From the NCBI RefSeq assembly GCF_014197435.1, contig NZ_JACIFP010000001.1, positions 3,038,001-3,102,000 of the forward strand: DNA of 64,000 nucleotides, read 5' to 3'. Under the pieces are notes generated by a model. The model did not search any database. It saw only the letters and a list, made by a program, of their open reading frames with translations, and was not told where the DNA came from. Every line of letters begins with the position of its first letter. Positions within the stretch are counted from its first letter, which is position 1. A program made the translations under genes and the position numbers. The stretch is from Gordonia humi. Lineage in GTDB: Bacteria; Actinomycetota; Actinomycetes; Mycobacteriales; Mycobacteriaceae. Shown here one piece after another: positions 53,821 to 62,308 of this stretch.

Positions 53821-55610
53821 ATCTGATCACCGATCTGTTCCGGATAGGCGACGAGCAGACCGACCGGGTGCTGCGCCGCTACCTCGCCTCGACGGTGATC
53901 GCGGCGCTGTGCGTGGCCGCGGCGGTCGGATGCCTGATCCCGTTGGCCGACGCGATGTTCTCGTCGCGCTCGTCGTCGACGATCCTGTCGTGGGCGGCCG
54001 CCGTCGCGGCGAGTGCCGCGGTGGCGGCGGTGCTCGACTGGCGCGGCACGCTCGTCGCGCAGGATCTGAGCGGACGGTACATCGAGCGGATGCACGCACT
54101 GATCGCCGATCGTGTCCTGCGGCTGCCGCTCGGCTGGTTCGACACCGACCGTTCGGGCCGCTTGGGGCGTACCGTCTCGTTCGGTGTGATGTTCGCCGCG
54201 AACGCGGTGGAGACGATGATCCGACCGGTGCTTCAAACACTCGTGCTGACCGCCGCGGTGGCCGGCGTACTCGGAGTCGTCGACTGGCCGAGCGGACTGT
54301 GCGTGCTCGCCGCCGCCGCGGCGGTACTGGGCGTGTTCGTCTGGGCGCACCGTCGGAATCACGCGGCCGAGACCAGGGTCGACGCGGCCAACGCCGAGGC
54401 GGCCTCGCGGGTCCTCGAGTTCGCCCGCGCACAGGCCGTGATCCGCGCCGCCGGTCCGGATTCGCTCGGCGAACGAGCCACACGCGCAGCGCTCGCCGAT
54501 CAGCGGGCCGCGATCGCCGCGGCGGGCCGCGGCCGCGGCGCGACACAGACCGCCCTGAGTGCGACAGTCGCGGCGGGCACCGCTCTCACGCTGATCGTCG
54601 CGACGCTCCGGGCGACCTCCGGCGCACTGGGCTACGGGTCCTTCGTCGGCTCCGTCGCCGTCGTCGTCATCACCGCGGGCGTGGTCCTGCGGACTCTGCC
54701 GTTCGGCACCGGTCTCGAACTCGCTCGGGCGACCTTCGCGCAGATCACCGCGTTGACCGCGACCGAGACCCTGGCCGAACCGGACGTCGATCGCCGGGTG
54801 GGCCGCGAGGCGCCGCACGTGGAGTTGAACGACGTCCGGTTCTCGTATCCGGGCGGGCCACGCGTCCTCGACGGCGTCGAGCTGCACGTGCCCGCCGGTA
54901 CGACGACCGCGATCGTCGGACCGTCGGGATCGGGGAAGACCACCCTCGCGCATCTGGTGGCGCGCTTTCACGATGTCGACCACGGCGCGGTCCGCATCGG
55001 CGGTGTCGACGTCCGAGACCTGGGCACCGACCGGGTCCTCGAATCGGTGTCCATGGTCTTCCAGGACGTCTACCTGTTCGACGACACGCTGTGGACGAAC
55101 ATCGCCGTGGGCCGACCGGACGCATCGGCGGAGGAGATCCGTGCCGCGGGTCGTACGGCCGGAGTCGACCGGATCGCCGCACGGCTCGCCGACGGTTACG
55201 ACACGCACGTCGGTGAGGCCGGAGGCGCGCTGTCGAGCGGGGAGAGGCAGCGGGTGTCAATCGCTCGCGCGCTGCTCAAGGACGCGCCGGTGGTGCTGCT
55301 CGACGAGGCGCTCTCGGCCCTCGACGTCGAGAGTGCGGCATACGTCGCGCACGGCATCGCCGAACTCGGGCGCTCGCGGACCGTGATCCTCATCGCCCAC
55401 CAGCCGCAGACCGTCCGCACCGCCGACCAGGTGGCGTTCCTCGACGGCGGCGGCATCGCCGCGGTGGGGCGCCACGACGAACTGATGGACTCCTCGCCCG
55501 AGTACCGAACGTTCTGGCGGAACCGAGACGCACCCGGTCGGTGGCTGAGGTCGCCGACGCGGGGGATCGAGACCTCCGGCTCGTCGCAGCACGGGCCCCG
55601 TCCGGATTGA
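53817..55610 (+). CDS. ABC half-transporter, YbtQ/IrtB-like
   Basis: A 597-residue partner half transporter with six membrane helices and a C-terminal ATPase. Walker A GPSGSGKTT, intact Q-loop VFQDVYLFDD, signature LSSGERQRVSIARA (second Gly of LSGG replaced by Ser), Walker B VVLLDEALSALD, H-loop IAHQPQTV. The start is GTG at 53817. It is the last of five overlapping genes; the order NRPS, PKS/NRPS, MT, ABC, ABC suggests one transcript for synthesis and transport of the metallophore. Confidence 0.87.
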   Translation: MNLITDLFRIGDEQTDRVLRRYLASTVIAALCVAAAVGCLIPLADAMFSSRSSSTILSWAAAVAASAAVAAVLDWRGTLVAQDLSGRYIERMHALIADRVLRLPLGWFDTDRSGRLGRTVSFGVMFAANAVETMIRPVLQTLVLTAAVAGVLGVVDWPSGLCVLAAAAAVLGVFVWAHRRNHAAETRVDAANAEAASRVLEFARAQAVIRAAGPDSLGERATRAALADQRAAIAAAGRGRGATQTALSATVAAGTALTLIVATLRATSGALGYGSFVGSVAVVVITAGVVLRTLPFGTGLELARATFAQITALTATETLAEPDVDRRVGREAPHVELNDVRFSYPGGPRVLDGVELHVPAGTTTAIVGPSGSGKTTLAHLVARFHDVDHGAVRIGGVDVRDLGTDRVLESVSMVFQDVYLFDDTLWTNIAVGRPDASAEEIRAAGRTAGVDRIAARLADGYDTHVGEAGGALSSGERQRVSIARALLKDAPVVLLDEALSALDVESAAYVAHGIAELGRSRTVILIAHQPQTVRTADQVAFLDGGGIAAVGRHDELMDSSPEYRTFWRNRDAPGRWLRSPTRGIETSGSSQHGPRPD

Positions 55611-55680
55611 CACCGATCGACCACGACGATTTAGATGTGACTATCAGTTATATGAATATCGCCGATCGTGAGGAACCGCC

Positions 55681-56769
55681 GTGCGTCAGCCAGTCACCAC
55701 CGCTCTCTCCGGACTGATCGCTGCGGCGCTGCCGCTGATCGACACACGAATGGCGGCGTCGGAGGCGCCGTACACGGGCACACCCGCCATGGTCCCGCAC
55801 CGCGACTCGCGGGCCCAGGCGATGGTGCACTATGGAGTCTTCATCCCCAGACTGCCCGAGCCGTACCGCTACCTGAACACGATGACGCTGATCGGTGCGT
55901 CGGGCACCGAGATCTTCGACAACGACGCCCTCGCCGCACCGGACGCTCGCGACACGACGACGGTCTTCAGTTCGACGGCGCACGCGGACCAGACCTTCTA
56001 TCGGTCCTATGACGCGGCGGCCGACTGCGAATTCGCCGCCGACGGATCGCACCTGGCCTGGGGTGAGGACCTCACGATCGACGTCGCCGACGGCACCGCG
56101 CACATCGTCGGGAGTTACGAGACGTTCGATGTGGACATCACCTCGACGATCACCGACCAGGTGTCGTACTTCGTCCGCACTCCGATCTACGACCACCTCA
56201 GTCTGCTGGCCCCGTTCACGGGCGCCATCACCGACGGCGACGGAGTCCACGAGGTCTCCGGACTGGGCACCTTCGAGTACGCGCATGCGATGACCCCGCA
56301 AGCACTGTGCGCTCGACCGTTGCCCGCCCGCTTCAAGCTGCCCGCCGACTTCTTCACCTACCAGGTGATCGAACTCGATGAACGCACACAACTGCTGCTC
56401 ACGTGCGTGAGCGCCCGCGGGCGGATCATGTGCCTCACCGTGCACCTGCGAGTGCTCGGCGAGACCGCGCGTGTGTTCGACGATGTGAGCTTCGAGGTCC
56501 TCGACTACGCGGATCGGCCGTGCGTCGACCGATGGGGTCGGCAGATGCGTGTGCCCGCGCGCTTCCGCTGGATCGCTCGTGACGGCGGCGCCACGATCGT
56601 CGACCTGGAGGCCGTACCGGACTCGACCTGGCGGCCCGGGCATGGACGCGGATACGCCGGAGCCTACCGCTACCGTGGCCGCGCCTTCGGTGACGACGCG
56701 GCCGACACCGGCTACATCGAGTGGGTCGATGTGCAGAACGCGCCGCGTCATCGATGGAGCGGCCGCTGA
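55681..56769 (+). CDS. Conserved hypothetical protein, beta-rich
   Basis: A 362-residue protein I cannot assign with confidence. It is rich in beta-type and aromatic segments (VHYGVFIPRLPEPYRYLNTMTLIG, FRWIARDGGATIVDLEAVP, GYAGAYRYRGRAF) and has no membrane helix or clear signal peptide. The pattern recalls large lipocalin/AttH-like folds and actinobacterial proteins of unknown function. The start is GTG at 55681 with GAGGAA upstream. It lies 70 bases after the siderophore transporter, so it could be read with that operon, but nothing in it points to metallophore chemistry. Confidence 0.65.
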   Translation: MRQPVTTALSGLIAAALPLIDTRMAASEAPYTGTPAMVPHRDSRAQAMVHYGVFIPRLPEPYRYLNTMTLIGASGTEIFDNDALAAPDARDTTTVFSSTAHADQTFYRSYDAAADCEFAADGSHLAWGEDLTIDVADGTAHIVGSYETFDVDITSTITDQVSYFVRTPIYDHLSLLAPFTGAITDGDGVHEVSGLGTFEYAHAMTPQALCARPLPARFKLPADFFTYQVIELDERTQLLLTCVSARGRIMCLTVHLRVLGETARVFDDVSFEVLDYADRPCVDRWGRQMRVPARFRWIARDGGATIVDLEAVPDSTWRPGHGRGYAGAYRYRGRAFGDDAADTGYIEWVDVQNAPRHRWSGR

Positions 56770-56860
56770 GTCGGACGACGACGGCGCACGAGAGGGCCGC
56801 ACCGGGCCGTTCGCGCGCACGGTGTCGCGGGGGTCGCGCCCGACCTGGAATGCTGGAACG

Positions 56861-59377
56861 GTGGGGAGCAACAGCGAACAGGCGCGGCGGCGTCACCCGC
56901 CCGAGACCATGCGGGTGCGCGGCGCGCGTGTGCACAATCTGCGGGGGATCGACGTCGACATCCCGCTCGGCGCGCTCGTCGGCGTCGCGGGGCGATCGGG
57001 GTCGGGGAAGTCGTCACTGGCGATGGGCGTCCTCTACGCCGAAGGATCGCGGCGCTATCTCGAGGCCCTGTCGACCTACACCCGGCGGCGCATAGGTCAG
57101 GCTCCGCGCGCCGACGTCGACTCCGTCTCGCATGTGCCCGCGGCCCTCGCGCTGCGCCAGCGGCCGCCGATGCCCGGCCCGCGGTCGACGTTCGGCACCT
57201 CGACGGAGCTGCTGAACGTGCTCCGACTGATGTTCTCGCGACTGGCGAGCCACGTGTGCCCGAACGGACACCGGCAGTCGCCGACCCTCGCCGTCGCCGC
57301 CGAGGTCCCGATCGTGTGCCCGACCTGCGGCGTGAGCTTTCTCGCCCCGGGCGCCGAAGCGCTGGCGTTCAACTCCGGCGGGGCCTGCCCGCACTGCGAG
57401 GGACTCGGCACGGTGCGACTCGTCGACGACACGACGCTCGTACCCGACGAGACCAAGACCATCGACGGCGGCGCCGTCGTCCCGTGGCAGATGTACGGCT
57501 TCCGCGTGCAGCCGCAGATCGTGCGGGAGATGGGCGTGCGCACCGACGTGCCGTGGCGGGAGCTGACCGCCCGCGAGCGCCGGACAGTGCTCGACGGTCC
57601 CGAAGTCAAGAAGCACATCGCCGTGACCTCGAAGAAGGGCGTCCACGATCTCGACTTCACGTTCCGCAACGCACGGCTGACCGTCACCGAGGAGCTCAAG
57701 CGGGCCGACACCGAGAAGCGACTGGCCAAGGTGAGCCGGTTCCTGTCCGAGCAGACCTGCCCGGACTGCGGCGGCACCCGACTCTCACCGGCCGCCCGCG
57801 CCCCGCGGATCGGCGACCTCGATTTGGCCGCGACCACCGCGCGTCCGCTGCACGACGTCGTCGAGTGGGCGAGCGCCGTCGCGGCGACCCTGCCGTCGGA
57901 GATGACCCCGATGGCCGACGTCCTCGTCGCCACGCTGCTCGGCATGGCACGCCGGCTGACCGAGCTCGGGCTCGGCTATCTGACACTCGACCGAGCCGGA
58001 GACACGCTGTCGACGGGCGAGCGGCAGCGCGTGCAGCTCGCACGCGCCGTGCGCAACGAGACCACCGGGGTGCTCTACGTGCTCGACGAACCGTCCATCG
58101 GCCTGCATCCGTCGAATCTGGTCGGCCTTCGCGGGGTGCTCGACGATCTCGTCGACGGCGGCAACTCGGTGGTGATGGTCGACCACGACCCGCAGGTGTT
58201 GCGCGCCGTCGATCACCTCATCGAGATCGGACCCGGCGCGGGCGCCTCGGGTGGGCGGGTGATCGCGCAGGGCGGTGTCGACCGGGTCGCCGCGACCCCC
58301 GGCTCGCAGATCGGCGGATTCCTCGTCGGCACCGAGTCGATCGTCGTCCGCGACCGGTGCTCACCGACCGCCGTCTTCGACACCGGTGCGCTGCGGATCG
58401 TCACGCGTCCGATCCACACCGTCCACGCGCTCGACGTCGAGATCCCCCGCGGCCGGTTGACGGCGGTCACCGGCGTGTCGGGTTCGGGCAAGACCACGCT
58501 GGTGCTCGACGCCCTGGTGCCCGCACTCCGCGGCGACCGGCCCGACCATGTCGTCGACGTCCACGCCGACGGCATCGACCGGGTGGACGTGGTCGACGCG
58601 ACGCCGATCGGCATCAATGTCCGCTCGACGGTCGGCACGTACTCCGGTGTGCTCGACGATCTGCGCCGCACCTTCGCCCGACTCGACTCGGCGACCGCCG
58701 CGGGCCTGACGGCGTCGGACTTCTCGTACAACACCGGATCGCTGCGCTGCCCGCGATGCGAGGGCACCGGGCAGATCTCGTTGGACGTCCAGTTCCTGCC
58801 CGACGTCGACATCGACTGCACCGACTGCCACGGTCGGCGCTACGGACCGCAGGCGCAGGATCACACCCGCCCGTCCGCCACCGGGCGGGGGAGTCACTCG
58901 CTGCCCGATCTGCTCGCCATGTCGGTCGACGAGGCGATGCCGCATCTGGACGACGTCGCCAGGATCCGGAACAGACTCGCCGCACTCCACGACGTCGGGC
59001 TCGGCTACCTGACGCTCGGCGAGGCGACGCCCGCCCTCTCCGGCGGGGAGGCGCAGCGGCTGAAACTCGTCGCCGATCTCGGGCGCAGACAGGACGCCGC
59101 CCTGTTCGTCTTCGACGAGCCGACCGTCGGTCTGCATCCGCTGGACGTCCGGACTCTGCTCGGGGTGTTGCAGCGACTCGTCGACCAGGGCGGCACCGTC
59201 CTGGTGATCGAACACGATCTCGACTTGATCGCCAACGCCGATTACGTGATCGACATGGGCCCCGGCGGAGGCGTCGACGGCGGCCGTGTGGTCGCGACGG
59301 GCACCCCGACGCAGATCGCCGCCGACGAGATGAGCGTGACCGGCCGATTCCTCAGCGAGGTCGTGTCCGCCGGGTGA
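56861..59377 (+). CDS. UvrA-like ABC ATPase, second paralogue
   Basis: Up to 838 residues with two UvrA-type ATPase halves. Walker A: GRSGSGKSS and GVSGSGKTT. Signatures: STGERQRVQLARA (the first Gly of SGGE replaced by Thr) and LSGGEAQRLKL. Walker B: VLDEPSIGLHP and VFDEPTVGLHP. Cys pairs: CPTCGV, CPHCEG, CPDCGG, CPRCEG and CTDCHG. Shorter than canonical UvrA (about 950), it is a second stand-alone UvrA-like protein in this window, clearly diverged from the one at 6556. Start uncertain: GTG at 56861 or ATG at 56909 (MRVRGARVHN). It ends 4 bases before a convergent tetR. Confidence 0.85.
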   Translation: MGSNSEQARRRHPPETMRVRGARVHNLRGIDVDIPLGALVGVAGRSGSGKSSLAMGVLYAEGSRRYLEALSTYTRRRIGQAPRADVDSVSHVPAALALRQRPPMPGPRSTFGTSTELLNVLRLMFSRLASHVCPNGHRQSPTLAVAAEVPIVCPTCGVSFLAPGAEALAFNSGGACPHCEGLGTVRLVDDTTLVPDETKTIDGGAVVPWQMYGFRVQPQIVREMGVRTDVPWRELTARERRTVLDGPEVKKHIAVTSKKGVHDLDFTFRNARLTVTEELKRADTEKRLAKVSRFLSEQTCPDCGGTRLSPAARAPRIGDLDLAATTARPLHDVVEWASAVAATLPSEMTPMADVLVATLLGMARRLTELGLGYLTLDRAGDTLSTGERQRVQLARAVRNETTGVLYVLDEPSIGLHPSNLVGLRGVLDDLVDGGNSVVMVDHDPQVLRAVDHLIEIGPGAGASGGRVIAQGGVDRVAATPGSQIGGFLVGTESIVVRDRCSPTAVFDTGALRIVTRPIHTVHALDVEIPRGRLTAVTGVSGSGKTTLVLDALVPALRGDRPDHVVDVHADGIDRVDVVDATPIGINVRSTVGTYSGVLDDLRRTFARLDSATAAGLTASDFSYNTGSLRCPRCEGTGQISLDVQFLPDVDIDCTDCHGRRYGPQAQDHTRPSATGRGSHSLPDLLAMSVDEAMPHLDDVARIRNRLAALHDVGLGYLTLGEATPALSGGEAQRLKLVADLGRRQDAALFVFDEPTVGLHPLDVRTLLGVLQRLVDQGGTVLVIEHDLDLIANADYVIDMGPGGGVDGGRVVATGTPTQIAADEMSVTGRFLSEVVSAG

Positions 59378-59381
59378 GGGC

Positions 59382-59942
59382 TCACGTCGGCACGTGCATC
59401 GCGACGAGGTCGGTCAGGCGAGCGCTCACCTGACGGAGGGGGACCACGGTCCGCTGCGCCTGGCAGGCGATGACGGCGCCCTCGATGGCCGACACCACGG
59501 TCACCGCGAGCGACTCGGCGACCTCCGGTGCGACGCCTTCGTCGACCATGCGCCCGGCGACCAGCGCGTACCACTCGGCGAAGACCGCGCCGGCGAGTTC
59601 GGCGGCGTCCTCCGAGTCCGCGCGCCCGAGGCCGGCCGCCACGATCGGACAGCCCGCTTCGAAGTCCGTGGACTCGAGCAGTTCCACCCAGACCTGAGTG
59701 AACAGCCCGATCGGATCGTCGGATGCGACGATGTCGGCGAGTGCCACGGCCATCGATTCGCCCGCCACCCGAGTGGCCTCGGTGACCAGTTCGGACTTCC
59801 CGTTCGGGAAGTTCAGATAGATGGATCGTCGCGCGGCGCCGCTGGTCGACAGGATCTCGGCGACAGCCGTGCCCGCGACACCGTGTCGGCGCATGAGCTC
59901 CGTCGTCGCCCTGATCAGCCGGTCCTTCACCGCCGTGGCCAT
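59382..59942 (-). CDS. TetR-family regulator (LmrA/YxaF-like)
   Basis: A 186-residue TetR protein. HTH: KDRLIRATTELMRRHGVAGTAVAEILSTSGAARRSIYLNFPNGKSELV, with the NFPNGK(S)E turn typical of the LmrA/YxaF group; the C-terminal domain has FEAGCPIVAAGLG, another mark of that group. Divergent from an old-yellow-enzyme-like gene, with three copies of an ACCG-N2-YGGT-type operator between them, the kind of site LmrA/YxaF proteins bind. It most likely represses itself and the oxidoreductase. Confidence 0.9.
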   Translation of the reverse strand: MATAVKDRLIRATTELMRRHGVAGTAVAEILSTSGAARRSIYLNFPNGKSELVTEATRVAGESMAVALADIVASDDPIGLFTQVWVELLESTDFEAGCPIVAAGLGRADSEDAAELAGAVFAEWYALVAGRMVDEGVAPEVAESLAVTVVSAIEGAVIACQAQRTVVPLRQVSARLTDLVAMHVPT

Positions 59943-59977
59943 CGCGGTCTCCCGTTCTCTCGTACGTCGCTTGCAGT

Positions 59978-60039
59978 ATACCGGTCGGTCTCATATCCTG
60001 TTCGAGAATAGACCGATTGGTATATGAGACCGAACGGTC
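59978..60039. promoter_or_regulatory. Three LmrA/YxaF-type operator copies
   Basis: ATACCGGTCGGTCT at 59978-59991, AGACCGATTGGTAT at 60010-60023 (the inverted copy of the first, two mismatches) and AGACCGAACGGTC at 60027-60039. Each has an internal ACCG-N2-YGGT dyad. They cover the divergent promoters of the tetR and the oxidoreductase gene. Confidence 0.7.
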
Positions 60040-60060
60040 CGCAGATTGAGGAGTCGAAGC

Positions 60061-61320
60061 ATGCCGGACACAACACTCGCTACACCGCTGCCTCTGCCGT
60101 CTGGGCAGATTCTGCCGAACCGACTGATGAAGGCGGCGCTGAGCGAAGGGCTCGCGGACGCGGCGGCGGGCCCCGATGAACGCCTCATACGCCTCTACTC
60201 CCGGTGGGCCGACGGCGGATACGGCCTGGTCCTGACCGGCAACGTGATGGTCGACGGCCGACACCTCGGCGAGCCGGGCAATGTCGTCGTCGAAGACGAT
60301 CGCCATCTGGAAGCTCTCACTCGCTGGGCGAAGACCGGTCAGGACGGCGGCGCGAAGATCTGGATGCAGCTGAATCATCCGGGCAGGCAGGGCAATCCGC
60401 TCGCGGGATCGGGTCCGACCGTCGCTCCGTCGGCGGTCGGCGTCGCGATCCGCGGCGTGCCTGCACCCCGAGCCCTCACCGAGGAGGAGGTCCACGAGAT
60501 CATCGCGCGATTCGCCACGTCGGCCGCGGTCGTCGAGGAGGCGGGCTTCGACGGCGTTCAGATCCACGGCGCACACGGATACCTGGTGTCCCAGTTCCTC
60601 TCACCGCTGAGCAATCGACGCACGGACGCCTGGGGCGGTGCGGTCGAGAACCGTGCCCGGTTCCTCGTGGAGATCATTCGCGCCGTGCGCGCGAGTGTCC
60701 GCCCCGGGTTCGGAGTGGGCGTCAAGCTCAACTCCGCGGACTTCCAGCGCGGCGGATTCACCGCGGACGATTCGCGGGCCGTCGTGTCGATGATCGCCGA
60801 CGAGGCTGTCGATCTCATCGAGATCAGCGGCGGCAGCTACGAATCGCCTGCGATGGTGGGCCGTCCGGCGGTGTCGGCGAGCACCCGGGCGCGGGAGGCG
60901 TACTTCCTCGAGTACGCGACCGCGGTCCGCGAACTGGCCGGGACCGTTCCGCTCGCCGTGACCGGCGGCTTCCGGACCCGCCCGGCGATGGTCGAGGCCG
61001 TCGCCGACGGCGCCTGCGACGTCGTCGGGCTCGGCCGACCGGTGGCCCTCGACCCAGCGGCCGGACGCTCCCTCGCCGCCGCCGATGCCGGACCGCTCGT
61101 ATCGCCTGCTCTGCGGTTGCCGGTGCCCGATCGGATCAAGCGCGTGATGCCGACGCTGAAGGCGCTCGAAGGCGTCCTCGACCTCCAGTGGCACACCGAC
61201 CAGCTGCACCGCATGGGCGACGGTCTCGATCCCGATCCGGCACGTGCGCTGTGGCGCACAGCTGCCACGACGGTGCGGCGCAACGGCGTCGACGCGCTGC
61301 GGAGTCGCCGCGGTCGGTGA
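60061..61320 (+). CDS. NADH:flavin oxidoreductase (old yellow enzyme family)
   Basis: A 419-residue FMN-dependent TIM-barrel ene-reductase-type protein. Motifs: LPNRLMKAALSEGLAD near the N-terminus, WMQLNHPGRQGNP, the catalytic pair region FDGVQIHGAHGYLVSQFLSP, TDAWGGAVENRARF, and VTGGFRTRPAM with DVVGLGRPVALDP for FMN phosphate. No C-terminal FeS or FAD domain is present, so it is the short OYE type. It reduces activated C=C bonds; the physiological substrate is unknown. Probably controlled by the divergent TetR. RBS GAGGAG. Confidence 0.9.
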   Translation: MPDTTLATPLPLPSGQILPNRLMKAALSEGLADAAAGPDERLIRLYSRWADGGYGLVLTGNVMVDGRHLGEPGNVVVEDDRHLEALTRWAKTGQDGGAKIWMQLNHPGRQGNPLAGSGPTVAPSAVGVAIRGVPAPRALTEEEVHEIIARFATSAAVVEEAGFDGVQIHGAHGYLVSQFLSPLSNRRTDAWGGAVENRARFLVEIIRAVRASVRPGFGVGVKLNSADFQRGGFTADDSRAVVSMIADEAVDLIEISGGSYESPAMVGRPAVSASTRAREAYFLEYATAVRELAGTVPLAVTGGFRTRPAMVEAVADGACDVVGLGRPVALDPAAGRSLAAADAGPLVSPALRLPVPDRIKRVMPTLKALEGVLDLQWHTDQLHRMGDGLDPDPARALWRTAATTVRRNGVDALRSRRGR

Positions 61321-61426
61321 GTCCGCGGAGGACGCCCGACGATCCTGGCTCGGGCGTTCACGATCGGTCGGCGCCGACGCCGATCCCTCCTATGCGCGGC
61401 TCCACGCGCCACCGCACAATGGACGC

Positions 61427-62308
61427 ATGAGCACCGAGTACACGACGATCACCTGGACCGTGGACGACGACGGAGTCGCGGTCCTGACATTGAACCGACC
61501 CGACAGTCTGAACGCGTTCGACCTGACGATGGCGCGCGAACTCGAACAGGTCTTCCTCGTCGACGCCCGCGACGACGAGGTGCGCGCCGTGGTGGTCACC
61601 GGTGCAGGCCGGGCATTCTGTGCCGGAATGGACTTGAGCGGTGAGGGCAACGTCTTCGGCCTCGACGAGTCGCTCCTGCCGAGCCCCGAGGAGTTCCGCG
61701 CGCACTACGACGAGGCGCCGTATCACGACGACGTACGCGACACCGGCGGCCGCGTGACCCTGGCGATCCACGCACTCGGGAAGCCGGTGATCGCCGCGAT
61801 CAACGGCGCCGCCGTCGGCATCGGCGCGACGATGACGCTCGCGATGGACTTCCGCATGGTCTCGACCAGAGCGCGGATCGGTTTCGTGTTCGGACGTCTG
61901 GGCATCGTCCCCGAGGCGTGCTCGAGCTGGTTCCTCCCGCGCCTCGTCGGCATCCAGACGGCGCTCGAATGGGTGTACTCCGCCGACATCCTCGATGCGC
62001 GGACAGTGGTCGACGGCGGTCTCGCGCGCTCGGTCCACGAGCCGGACGAGCTGCTGCCCGCCGCGATCGCCCTCGCCCGCTCGTTCGTCGTCGACCGCTC
62101 GCCGGTCGCCGTGGCGTTGGCGAAGAAGCTGATCTATCGCAACGTCGGCGTCGCCACACCGCTCGAGGCTCATCTGTCCGATTCGCTGGCGATGTACTAC
62201 ACCTCGATCGGCGACGGTAAGGAGGGCGTCGCCGCGTTCCTGGAGAAGCGGACGCCGACCTTCACCGGTCGTGCATCGGAGCTCCCCGCGGTGTTCCCGG
62301 GCGACTGA
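61427..62308 (+). CDS. Enoyl-CoA hydratase/isomerase-family protein (isomerase-like)
   Basis: A 293-residue crotonase-fold protein. Oxyanion-hole stretches: LNRPDSLNAFDLTMARELE, AFCAGMDLSGEGN and INGAAVGIGATMTLAMD. Both glutamates of true hydratases are missing (GIGATM in place of GGGCE; FVFGRL in place of FGxPE), while GIVPEACSSWFLPRLVG carries a Glu at the site used by delta-3,delta-2-enoyl-CoA isomerases. An isomerase-like role is thus more likely than hydration. The last 47 bases overlap the end of the convergent MFS gene. The start ATG at 61427 gives MSTEYTTITW. Confidence 0.82.
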   Translation: MSTEYTTITWTVDDDGVAVLTLNRPDSLNAFDLTMARELEQVFLVDARDDEVRAVVVTGAGRAFCAGMDLSGEGNVFGLDESLLPSPEEFRAHYDEAPYHDDVRDTGGRVTLAIHALGKPVIAAINGAAVGIGATMTLAMDFRMVSTRARIGFVFGRLGIVPEACSSWFLPRLVGIQTALEWVYSADILDARTVVDGGLARSVHEPDELLPAAIALARSFVVDRSPVAVALAKKLIYRNVGVATPLEAHLSDSLAMYYTSIGDGKEGVAAFLEKRTPTFTGRASELPAVFPGD

